A DNA stretch of 9,623 bases from an uncultured Veillonellaceae bacterium (GTDB taxonomy: Bacteria > Bacillota > Negativicutes > Veillonellales > Megasphaeraceae): assembly GCA_900546795.1 (NCBI GenBank), contig UREG01000063.1:1-9623 (forward strand), written 5' to 3'. The position numbers and the translations under genes are program-made. This document shows, piece after piece, positions 1 to 6,759 of this stretch; position 1 is the first letter of the stretch, and each line of letters opens with the position of its first letter. The notes beneath the pieces were generated by a model. It saw nothing but the letters and a program-made list of their open reading frames with translations. It made no database searches and was not told where the DNA came from.

Positions 1-1
1 G

Positions 2-460
2 CTCATCGTGCTCATGGCAGTACGGCCGGACGGGATCTTTTTATCCAATGGCCCCGGGGATCCGAAAGCCGTTCCGTTTGCAGTAGAAGAAATCAAAAAA
101 ATGCTGGGGAAAAAGCCGATTTTTGGTATTTGCATGGGGCTGCAGCTGCTGGGGCTTTCTCTGGGCGGCGACAGCATGAAACTGAAATTTGGGCACCGCG
201 GTTCCAATCACCCGGTAAAAGATCTGCGGACTGGCCGCGTCTACATCACGTCGCAGAACCATGGATATGCAATCGATCCGGAAACGCTGCCGGATACGGT
301 GGAAATCACACACCGCAGTCTTAACGACAACACGCTGGAAGGGTTCCGATGCCCGTCTCTCCAGGTGATGGCCGTACAGTATCATCCGGAAGCTTCTCCG
401 GGACCTACGGATAACTTGTATTTATTCGATGAATTTGCAGCCATGATGGAGGGAAAATAA
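2..460 (+). CDS. carA: Carbamoyl-phosphate synthase small (glutaminase) subunit, C-terminal part only
   Basis: This is the class I glutamine amidotransferase (GATase) domain of CarA (PyrAA). It hydrolyses glutamine and channels ammonia to CarB for carbamoyl phosphate synthesis, the first step of pyrimidine synthesis and also an arginine precursor. The 5' part lies outside the window; the first full codon is at 2, and 152 residues remain. The GTG at 8 is internal, because the reading frame is open to the window edge and the domain starts earlier. Visible motifs are the SNGPGDP loop, the nucleophile loop FGICMGLQLLG (Cys codon 131-133), the family block FGHRGSNHPV, then TSQNHGY, and the YHPEASPGP motif with catalytic His (383-385) and Glu (389-391). 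The catalytic triad is intact. One oddity is Leu where most CarA proteins have His in the loop GICLGHQ. The TAA stop touches the carB start codon. The family call is secure from the motifs and the carB neighbour. Confidence 0.97.
   Translation, partial: LIVLMAVRPDGIFLSNGPGDPKAVPFAVEEIKKMLGKKPIFGICMGLQLLGLSLGGDSMKLKFGHRGSNHPVKDLRTGRVYITSQNHGYAIDPETLPDTVEITHRSLNDNTLEGFRCPSLQVMAVQYHPEASPGPTDNLYLFDEFAAMMEGK
448..453 (+). promoter_or_regulatory. SD site of carB, inside the end of carA
   Basis: GGAGGG lies 7 nt before the ATG at 461, within the last codons of carA. With the stop codon (458-460) directly adjoining the start (461), it fixes the carB start and suggests translational coupling of the two subunits, which assemble 1:1. 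Confidence 0.75.
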
Positions 461-3400
461 ATGGTAGAAGGATTGAAGAAGGTATTGGTGATCGGTTCCG
501 GTCCGATTATTATCGGACAGGCAGCGGAATTTGACTATGCCGGCACACAGGCATGCCGTTCTCTTCGGGAAGAAGGGCTGGAAGTTGTTTTGATCAATAG
601 CAATCCGGCAACGATCATGACGGATGAAGATATTGCAGACCGTGTGTATATAGAGCCGATTACGCTGGATTTTGTAACGGAAGTTATTGCCAAAGAACGG
701 CCGGACGCGCTGCTTGCAACGCTGGGCGGTCAGGTAGGGCTGAACATGGCGGTAGCCCTTTCCGATGCAGGCGTATTGGAAAAATACAACGTTCGTCTTT
801 TGGGAACGACGCTGGAAGCGATTAAACAGGCAGAAGACCGGGAACTCTTTAAAGAAGCGATGGAAGCGATCAACCAGCCGGTTCCGGAAAGTGATATTTT
901 CGAGGAAGTTGATGCTGCCGTTGCTTTTGCTAACCGCATCGGCTATCCGATCATTGTACGCCCTGCATATACGTTGGGCGGCACCGGCGGCGGTATTGCC
1001 AAAAATGAACAGGAACTGATCGAGATTGCAACGAGAGGGATCAAGCTCAGCCCGATCCATCAGATATTGGTAGAACGGTCGGTAGCAGGCTGGAAAGAAA
1101 TCGAATACGAAGTAATGCGCGATAAAGCAGACAACTGTATCATCGTCTGCAACATGGAAAATATCGATCCGGTTGGCGTGCATACCGGCGACAGCATCGT
1201 GGTAGCGCCGTCTCAAACGCTGAACGATATTCAGTACCAGATGCTTCGTACGTCGTCTCTGGCAATTATCCGGCATTTGAAAATTGAAGGCGGCTGCAAC
1301 GTACAGTATGCGCTGGATCCCAAAAGCAACCGTTACTATGTTATCGAAGTAAATCCGCGCGTCAGCCGTTCCAGTGCGCTGGCTTCCAAAGCTACGGGAT
1401 ATCCGATTGCAAAAGTAGCGGCAAAAGTAGCGGCCGGTCTGACCTTGGATCAGATTACCAATGCGGTTACGGGAGAAACGACTGCCTGCTTTGAACCGAC
1501 GCTGGACTATGTCGTGCTGAAATTCCCGCGCTGGCCATTTGAAAAATTCAATCTTGCCGACCGGACGCTGGGAACACAGATGAAAGCAACCGGCGAAGTA
1601 ATGTCTCTGGACCGTACGTTTGAAGGCGCGCTTTTAAAAGCGGTGCGCTCGCTGGAAATCGGTGTGGATTATCTGGAATTAGATAAACTCAAGCATGAAT
1701 CGATTGTAGGGATTGTAGAACGGCTTCAGAATATCGATGATGAACGCTTGTTTGTCATCATGCAGGCGCTTCGATTGGGGCTTAGCGTAGAAAAGATTGC
1801 CTATATCACTAAGTTTGATAAATTCTTCCTTAATAAGTTCCGCAATATAGTGGAAGTGGAATGGGATTTGGCGGATCATGGCTTAACGGCAGAGAATGTG
1901 AAAACAGCTAAAAAATACAGCATGCCGGACAAGATCATCGCTCGTTTTGCCAATACGACGGAAGAAGCGGTCAAAGCATTTAGAGAAGAACACCAGATCC
2001 GGCCAACGTACAAGATGGTAGATACCTGTGCGGCTGAATTTGAAGCGCATACGCCATACTACTATTCTTCGTATGCACTGGAAGATGAAGTGAAGCCGAA
2101 AGGAGAAAAGAGCGTTATCGTTCTTGGCTCCGGTCCGATCCGCATTGGTCAGGGGATCGAATTTGACTACTGCTCGGTTCACTCCGCCTGGGCGCTGCGC
2201 AAAGCGGGAATGAACAGTATCATCATCAATAACAATCCGGAAACGGTAAGTACGGATTTTGATACGTCCGACAGCCTGTACTTTGAACCGCTGACGGTAG
2301 AAGATGTAATGGCTGTAATAGAGAAAGAAAAACCGATCGGTGTCATCGCGCAGTTCGGCGGTCAGACGGCAATCAATCTGGCGGCGCCGCTGGCAGCGCG
2401 GGGCGTGAAGATTCTCGGTACTTCTGTAGACGGAATGGATATGGCAGAAGACAGAGAACGATTCGATGATTTGCTGACCCGGTTGGATATTCCGCGTCCG
2501 GCAGGCCGGATCGCTACGAGCTCGGAAGAAGCGATGCAGATATCGCAGCAGCTTGCGTTCCCGCTTATCGTTCGTCCGTCTTACGTTTTGGGCGGCCGGG
2601 CTATGGAAATCGTATACAATGAAAAAGAACTGGAAACGTATCTGCGGGAAGCGGTTATTGCCTCTCCGGAACACCCGATCCTGATCGACCGCTACATGGT
2701 TGGACGGGAAGTGGAAGTAGACGCTATTTCCGACGGCATAGACGTGTTTATCCCAGGTATCATGGAACAGATCGAACGGGCTGGCGTACACTCCGGCGAC
2801 AGTATTGCCGTGTATCCGCCGCAGCATCTTTCTCAGGAACAGAAAGACCTGATCGTCGATTATACGCGCCGGATTGCCAAAGGCCTTCAGGTAAAAGGGA
2901 TTGTAAATATCCAGTACATCATCGTTCATGACGAACTGTATGTAATCGAAGTAAATCCGCGTTCCAGCCGGACTGTGCCGTTCCTCAGCAAAGTAACGCA
3001 CGTGCCGATGATTGAACTGGCAACTAAAATTGCCCTCGGCGAGACCTTGGAAAGCCTGGGAATTACGCCGGGGCTGCTGCCGGAGAAAAATCATGTAGCT
3101 GCAAAAGCGCCGGTATTCTCCTTCTCCAAAATCGGATTGGCGGAAATCGCGCTGGGACCTGAAATGAAATCGACCGGGGAAGTCATGGGGATCGGCAAAA
3201 CGTATTCTGAAGCGATTTATAAGGCGATCAACGGCGCGAATATGCGCATCCCGGCAGGCGGAACGATATTGATGACCGTAAGCGATCGGGATAAAGAAGA
3301 AGCGGCTGAACTGGCAAAAGGTTTTATCGAGTTCGGGTACCATATCATGGCTACGGAAGGGACCGGCCATTACTTTGTAGAAAAAGGCCTGAAAGTGGAT

Positions 3401-3664
3401 ATCGTCAAGAAAATCCATGAAGAAGGGGAAAACTGTGCGGAAATGATTCGCCGGGGCAAAGTAGATCTTCTGCTCAACACGCTGACGTACGGCAAACGGC
3501 CGGAACGGGACGGCTTCCGACTGCGCCGTTTGGCAGTAGAGCTGGCGGTGCCGTGCTTAACGTCGCTGGATACGGCTCGGGAAGTACTGCGCGTTGTGGC
3601 AAACCGAGGCGAAGAAGGATTTAAGCACGTTTGCGCGCTTCAAGACTATGATATGGAGGACTAA
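461..3664 (+). CDS. carB: Carbamoyl-phosphate synthase large (synthetase) subunit
   Basis: CarB (PyrAB) makes carbamoyl phosphate from bicarbonate, ammonia supplied by CarA and 2 ATP. At 1067 residues it is full length (E. coli about 1073). Two homologous ATP-grasp halves are visible. The first opens with GSGPIIIGQAAEFDYAG near residue 12, has VHTGDS at His241 and the metal/ATP motif E296-V-N298-P-R300. The second begins near residue 549 with GSGPIRIGQGIEFDYC, has VHSGDS at His777 and E830-V-N832-P-R834. Residues from about 400 to 548 match the oligomerisation linker (VDTCAAEFEAHTPYYYSSY). From about 930 onwards is the MGS-like allosteric domain; T965 and T968 in TEGTG and N1006 in NTLTYGK match the effector-binding Thr/Thr/Asn positions of E. 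coli CarB, so control by a nucleotide such as UMP is plausible. No frameshift or missing motif is seen. It sits in an operon with carA, pyrK and pyrD. Confidence 0.99.
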   Translation: MVEGLKKVLVIGSGPIIIGQAAEFDYAGTQACRSLREEGLEVVLINSNPATIMTDEDIADRVYIEPITLDFVTEVIAKERPDALLATLGGQVGLNMAVALSDAGVLEKYNVRLLGTTLEAIKQAEDRELFKEAMEAINQPVPESDIFEEVDAAVAFANRIGYPIIVRPAYTLGGTGGGIAKNEQELIEIATRGIKLSPIHQILVERSVAGWKEIEYEVMRDKADNCIIVCNMENIDPVGVHTGDSIVVAPSQTLNDIQYQMLRTSSLAIIRHLKIEGGCNVQYALDPKSNRYYVIEVNPRVSRSSALASKATGYPIAKVAAKVAAGLTLDQITNAVTGETTACFEPTLDYVVLKFPRWPFEKFNLADRTLGTQMKATGEVMSLDRTFEGALLKAVRSLEIGVDYLELDKLKHESIVGIVERLQNIDDERLFVIMQALRLGLSVEKIAYITKFDKFFLNKFRNIVEVEWDLADHGLTAENVKTAKKYSMPDKIIARFANTTEEAVKAFREEHQIRPTYKMVDTCAAEFEAHTPYYYSSYALEDEVKPKGEKSVIVLGSGPIRIGQGIEFDYCSVHSAWALRKAGMNSIIINNNPETVSTDFDTSDSLYFEPLTVEDVMAVIEKEKPIGVIAQFGGQTAINLAAPLAARGVKILGTSVDGMDMAEDRERFDDLLTRLDIPRPAGRIATSSEEAMQISQQLAFPLIVRPSYVLGGRAMEIVYNEKELETYLREAVIASPEHPILIDRYMVGREVEVDAISDGIDVFIPGIMEQIERAGVHSGDSIAVYPPQHLSQEQKDLIVDYTRRIAKGLQVKGIVNIQYIIVHDELYVIEVNPRSSRTVPFLSKVTHVPMIELATKIALGETLESLGITPGLLPEKNHVAAKAPVFSFSKIGLAEIALGPEMKSTGEVMGIGKTYSEAIYKAINGANMRIPAGGTILMTVSDRDKEEAAELAKGFIEFGYHIMATEGTGHYFVEKGLKVDIVKKIHEEGENCAEMIRRGKVDLLLNTLTYGKRPERDGFRLRRLAVELAVPCLTSLDTAREVLRVVANRGEEGFKHVCALQDYDMED
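3655..3659 (+). promoter_or_regulatory. SD site deciding the pyrK start
   Basis: GGAGG ends 6 nt before the ATG at 3666 and overlaps the last codons of carB. It supports 3666 rather than the in-frame GTG at 3594, which would add 24 non-homologous residues overlapping carB. Confidence 0.8.
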
Positions 3665-3665
3665 A

Positions 3666-4433
3666 ATGGAATCTTGCGTAGAGATGGGGAAAATTATTCG
3701 CAATGAATTGATTGGCCCGGCAATATACAGCATGACGGTACAGTGTCCTCAGATCGCGGGTGCGGCGGTGCCCGGACAGTTTGTTCATGTCCGGGTCGCC
3801 AAAACGACGGCGCCCCTGCTGCGGCGGCCGATCAGTCTGGCAGGAGCCGATCCGAAAACGGGGGAAATTCTTCTCATATACCGCGTTGTCGGCGTGGGCA
3901 CGCAATGGATGGCGGAATTAAAAGCGGGAGACGAGTTGGACTGCCTGGGGCCGATTGGTACGGCGTTTACGCAGACAAAAGGAAAGACGCTGCTGGTTGG
4001 CGGCGGCGTGGGGATTGCCCCAATGGTATATTTGGCGGAACAGCTTTTGCCGGAACAGACGACGGTTCTTATCGGCGGCCGCAATGAAGCGGAACTATTC
4101 TGGAAAGACTTGTTCCATGGGCCGGAACTGGTGCTGACCAGCGACGATGGTTCTATTGGACATAAAGGATTTACCGTCGATGTTATGCCGCAGCTGATCG
4201 AAGAAAAGAAATTCGAACGTATATATGTCTGCGGTCCGACGATTATGATGAAAAAAGCTGCATTTATTGCTCAGGAATATGGCATTGCCTGTGAAGTATC
4301 CCTGGAAGAATACATGGGCTGCGGTACCGGCGGCTGTTTGGGCTGCTCGATAGACGGACGGGACGGCAAGCGATATAAAGTATGTCATGACGGCCCGGTA
4401 TTTCCTGGCGAGGAGGTGTTCTTCCATGCTTGA
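3666..4433 (+). CDS. pyrK: Dihydroorotate dehydrogenase B, electron-transfer subunit (FAD, 2Fe-2S)
   Basis: PyrK carries FAD and a 2Fe-2S cluster. It takes electrons from the FMN of PyrD and reduces NAD+, allowing dihydroorotate oxidation without a quinone. The protein has 255 residues, the usual length (B. subtilis PyrK about 256). The N-terminal half is a ferredoxin-reductase-like FAD domain with the flavin motif LLRRPISLAG (R54-P-I-S57). A glycine-rich nucleotide site VGGGVGIAPM follows at residues 111-120, with YVCGPTIMM near 187-195. The C-terminal cluster ligands are C219, C224, C227 and C240, spaced C-X4-C-X2-C-X12-C as in the PyrK family. The ATG at 3666 is chosen for its SD and the expected N-terminus. 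There is only one base between the carB stop and this start, and the 3' end overlaps pyrD by 8 nt, as expected for subunits of one heterotetramer. Confidence 0.98.
   Translation: MESCVEMGKIIRNELIGPAIYSMTVQCPQIAGAAVPGQFVHVRVAKTTAPLLRRPISLAGADPKTGEILLIYRVVGVGTQWMAELKAGDELDCLGPIGTAFTQTKGKTLLVGGGVGIAPMVYLAEQLLPEQTTVLIGGRNEAELFWKDLFHGPELVLTSDDGSIGHKGFTVDVMPQLIEEKKFERIYVCGPTIMMKKAAFIAQEYGIACEVSLEEYMGCGTGGCLGCSIDGRDGKRYKVCHDGPVFPGEEVFFHA
4411..4416 (+). promoter_or_regulatory. SD site deciding the pyrD start
   Basis: A perfect AGGAGG lies 9 nt before the ATG at 4426, inside the pyrK coding sequence. It favours 4426 over the in-frame upstream ATG at 4387, which would prepend 13 residues with no family resemblance. 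Confidence 0.85.
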
Positions 4434-5325
4434 AACAACGCTTCTTGGCGTTAAAATGAAGACGCCTATCATTGCAGCGTCCGGAACTTTTGGCTTTGGC
4501 ATGGAATATGCCGGATATTTTGACTTTAATAAACTGGGCGCTATATCGGTAAAAGGACTGACTTATGAACCGCGGCGGGGAAATGATGGACGAAGAGTGG
4601 CAGAGACGCCGTCTGGGCTGTTAAACTGCATTGGGTTGGAAAATCCCGGCGTTCATGCATTTGCAGAACATATTCTGCCGGAGCTGCTGACGTATCATGT
4701 GCCGGTTATGGCAAATATTTCCGGCAATTCGGTTGAAGATTACGGCAAAATGGCGCGGGTTTTAGATATAGACGGCGTCGATTTTATCGAAGTCAATATT
4801 TCCTGCCCGAATGTAAAATGCGGCGGTTTGGCGTTTGGCGTAGATCCGAAAACCGCAGCGGCTGTGACGGAAGAAGTAAAAAAACATACCTCTAAACCGG
4901 TTATCGTAAAGCTGTCTCCGAATGTAACGGATATTGCCGGGATAGCCAAGACCGTAGAACAGGCCGGTGCAGATGCGGTGTCGCTGATCAATACGCTGTT
5001 GGGCATGTCGATCGATACGAGAACCTGGAAGCCTGTTATGGGAAACCGGATGGGCGGACTTTCCGGCCCTGCGGTAAAACCGGTAGCGGTGCGGATGGTA
5101 TATCAAGTGGCGCAGGCCGTAGATATTCCGATTATCGGTATGGGCGGCATCATGTCCGGTCTGGATGCGGCAGAATTTATGCTTGCCGGCGCCGACGCGG
5201 TATCCGTGGGCACGGCGACAATTGTCGATCCAAGAGCGATTGGACAAATTGCTGATGAATTGGAATCATATGGAAAAGAAAAAGGATTATCTCATATAAG
5301 CGAGCTGGTCGGCAAATGCCAGTAA
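4426..5325 (+). CDS. pyrD: Dihydroorotate dehydrogenase B, catalytic subunit (class 1B, NAD-dependent)
   Basis: PyrD (PyrDB type) is the FMN enzyme that oxidises dihydroorotate to orotate in the cytoplasm and hands electrons to PyrK. It has 299 residues and a TIM-barrel layout. Near the N-terminus are PIIAASGTFGFG and KGLTYEPRRGN, then TPSGLLNCIGLENPG. The active-site loop is NISCPNVKCGG with catalytic Cys127, the Cys base typical of class 1 enzymes. KLSPNVTDI and SLINTLLGMSID form further substrate and FMN contacts, and GMGGIMSG with VGTATIVDP forms the FMN-phosphate site. The class 1B assignment rests on this loop plus the adjacent pyrK. A small oddity is Cys132, where KHGG is the commoner form. 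It is the last gene of the operon, with a terminator 5 nt after its stop; pyrF and pyrE, which follow pyrD in Bacillus, are absent here. Confidence 0.98.
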   Translation: MLETTLLGVKMKTPIIAASGTFGFGMEYAGYFDFNKLGAISVKGLTYEPRRGNDGRRVAETPSGLLNCIGLENPGVHAFAEHILPELLTYHVPVMANISGNSVEDYGKMARVLDIDGVDFIEVNISCPNVKCGGLAFGVDPKTAAAVTEEVKKHTSKPVIVKLSPNVTDIAGIAKTVEQAGADAVSLINTLLGMSIDTRTWKPVMGNRMGGLSGPAVKPVAVRMVYQVAQAVDIPIIGMGGIMSGLDAAEFMLAGADAVSVGTATIVDPRAIGQIADELESYGKEKGLSHISELVGKCQ

Positions 5326-5330
5326 AATAA

Positions 5331-5364
5331 AAACTGCCGCGTTATACTGCGCGGCAGTTTTTTT
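5331..5364 (+). terminator. Intrinsic terminator of the pyr operon
   Basis: A perfect 11-bp stem pairs AAACTGCCGCG (5331-5341) with CGCGGCAGTTT (5350-5360), with an 8-nt loop. A T-run of seven (5358-5364) follows, partly shared with the stem. It starts 5 nt after the pyrD stop, so the pyrimidine operon most likely ends here and murA needs its own promoter. Confidence 0.93.
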
Positions 5365-5394
5365 GCAGCCCTTTCTCTTTTCCTGACTGTGATT

Positions 5395-5423
5395 TTGTGA
5401 TATCATAATGAGGATAATATAGT
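5395..5423 (+). promoter_or_regulatory. Candidate sigma-A type promoter for murA
   Basis: TTGTGA (5395-5400) and TATAGT (5418-5423) lie 17 nt apart, matching the consensus -35 and -10 boxes at 4 and 5 of 6 positions. This sits between the pyr terminator and murA, where a promoter is needed. The stretch is AT-rich and holds other -10-like words (GATAAT 5413-5418, TAATAT 5425-5430), so the exact boxes are uncertain. The rest of the 155-base gap 5326-5480 holds only the terminator and the murA leader; I see no riboswitch or small gene. Confidence 0.45.
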
Positions 5424-5465
5424 CTAATATGGAATGAGTATATACAATAACAGAGATGGATATAT

Positions 5466-5471
5466 AGGAGG
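5466..5471 (+). promoter_or_regulatory. SD site supporting a TTG start for murA
   Basis: A perfect AGGAGG lies 9 nt before the TTG at 5481. No in-frame ATG or GTG occurs nearby, and the translated N-terminus from TTG aligns with MurA from its first residue, so the rare start codon is well supported. Confidence 0.85.
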
Positions 5472-5480
5472 CACCAAGAG

Positions 5481-6740
5481 TTGGAAAAGTTAGTTATTCG
5501 CGGTGGAAAACCCTTGTGTGGAACGGTGCGGGTCAGCAGCGCAAAAAATGCGGTACTGCCGATTATAGCTGCATCAATGCTGGCGGAAACAGAAAGCCAG
5601 CTGGCAGATATTCCTCATTTGGAAGATGTAAAAACGATTTGTGAAGTGATTCGCTCTTTAGGCGGTGAAGTAAGAAAAGAAGGCGATACGCTGCATATTA
5701 ATGCGGCCTCGATAACAGAATGTGAAGCGCCCTATGATTTAGTCCGTCGTATGCGGGCCTCTTTTTTGGTGATGGGGCCGCTGCTGGCAAGAAAAGGGCG
5801 GGCGAAAATTTCGCTTCCCGGCGGCTGTGCGATTGGGGCCAGACCTATTGATCTGCATTTAAAAGCTTTTGAAGCGCTGGGAGCTACGATTACTCTTGGA
5901 CATGGCCATGTAGAGGCAGAAGCGAAACACGGATTAAAAGGCGCTCGTATTTATTTGGATTTCCCCAGCGTAGGCGCGACGGAAAATATTTTGATGGCCG
6001 CCTCTATGGCCGATGGCGTGACGACGATTGAAAATGCGGCAGAAGAGCCGGAAATCGTTGACTTGGTAACGTATTTGAACAGCATGGGCGCAAAAATCAG
6101 AGGAGCGGGAACGAATGTGATTCGGATCACTGGCGTACCTGCGCTGCATGGAGCCTGTCATACCGTCATTCCTGACCGCATTGAGGCAGGAACGTTTATG
6201 ATTGGCGCAGCGATGACCGATGGCGATGTGTTTGTGGAAAATGCTCTGTCGGAACATTTAAAGCCCGTCATTGCCAAGCTCAAAGAAGTCGGCGTAACCG
6301 TCGAAGAATCGGTAGACGGCATTCGGGTAAAAGGGAATGGATCGCTGAAAGCGTCGGACATCAAAACGCTGCCGTATCCGGGATTTCCTACGGATATGCA
6401 GGCTCAGTTTATGGCTCTTACGACGATTTGCCGGGGGACGAGCGTAGTAACGGAAACGGTATTTGAAAATAGATTCATGCATGTAGCAGAATTAAAACGA
6501 ATGGGCGCCGCTATTAAAATAGAAGGGCGAAGCGCAGTGGTAGAAGGAGTTTCTCAGCTAAAAGGCTGCGACGTAAAAGCTACCGATCTGCGGGCAGGCG
6601 CGGCCTTGGTACTGGCAGGGTTAGTTGCTGAAGGCGAAACAACGGTAGGCGATATCCACCATATTGACCGAGGCTATGATAGTTTGGTGAAAAAGTTGCA
6701 AAGGCTGGGTGCGGATATTGTTCGGGTCCATATGGAATAA
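5481..6740 (+). CDS. murA: UDP-N-acetylglucosamine 1-carboxyvinyltransferase (MurA)
   Basis: MurA transfers enolpyruvate from phosphoenolpyruvate to UDP-GlcNAc, the first committed step of peptidoglycan synthesis, in the cytoplasm. The length is 419 residues, as in E. coli MurA. Key residues line up with the E. coli enzyme almost without offset: K22 and N23 in AKNAVLPI, R92 in VRRMRASF, active-site C116 in the loop LPGGCAIGARP, D305 in GFPTDMQAQF and R397 in HIDRGYD. Cys at 116, not Asp, predicts the fosfomycin-sensitive form of the enzyme; this is inferred from the family. It is distinguished from the related AroA by the PGGCAIGARPID loop. The TTG start is fixed by the SD at 5466. It is first in a probable envelope transcription unit: the next gene, an mreB homologue, begins 19 nt after its stop. 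Confidence 0.98.
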   Translation: MEKLVIRGGKPLCGTVRVSSAKNAVLPIIAASMLAETESQLADIPHLEDVKTICEVIRSLGGEVRKEGDTLHINAASITECEAPYDLVRRMRASFLVMGPLLARKGRAKISLPGGCAIGARPIDLHLKAFEALGATITLGHGHVEAEAKHGLKGARIYLDFPSVGATENILMAASMADGVTTIENAAEEPEIVDLVTYLNSMGAKIRGAGTNVIRITGVPALHGACHTVIPDRIEAGTFMIGAAMTDGDVFVENALSEHLKPVIAKLKEVGVTVEESVDGIRVKGNGSLKASDIKTLPYPGFPTDMQAQFMALTTICRGTSVVTETVFENRFMHVAELKRMGAAIKIEGRSAVVEGVSQLKGCDVKATDLRAGAALVLAGLVAEGETTVGDIHHIDRGYDSLVKKLQRLGADIVRVHME

Positions 6741-6759
6741 AAAAAAAGAAATAAAAGCG

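Noticed and set aside
422..1276. A 284-codon minus-strand open frame overlapping the carA end and carB start
   Set aside because: Same shadow composition; it crosses two well-supported genes on the + strand and has no recognisable motif.
1883..3418. A 511-codon open frame on the minus strand, antisense to carB
   Set aside because: It lies wholly inside carB, has no family resemblance and is low in sequence logic (rich in Arg, Phe, His and Tyr as expected for the complement of a codon-biased gene). It is a shadow of carB.
5024..5110. Glycine- and valine-rich repeated codons in pyrD and carB looked at as possible repeats
   Set aside because: These are ordinary coding motifs. The two halves of carB resemble each other through the ancient gene duplication of the family, not a recent DNA repeat.
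5331..5364. Considered a riboswitch or PyrR-type attenuator downstream of pyrD
   Set aside because: Only one simple GC-rich hairpin with a T-run follows the last gene; no competing antiterminator structure or conserved loop is seen, so a plain terminator explains it.
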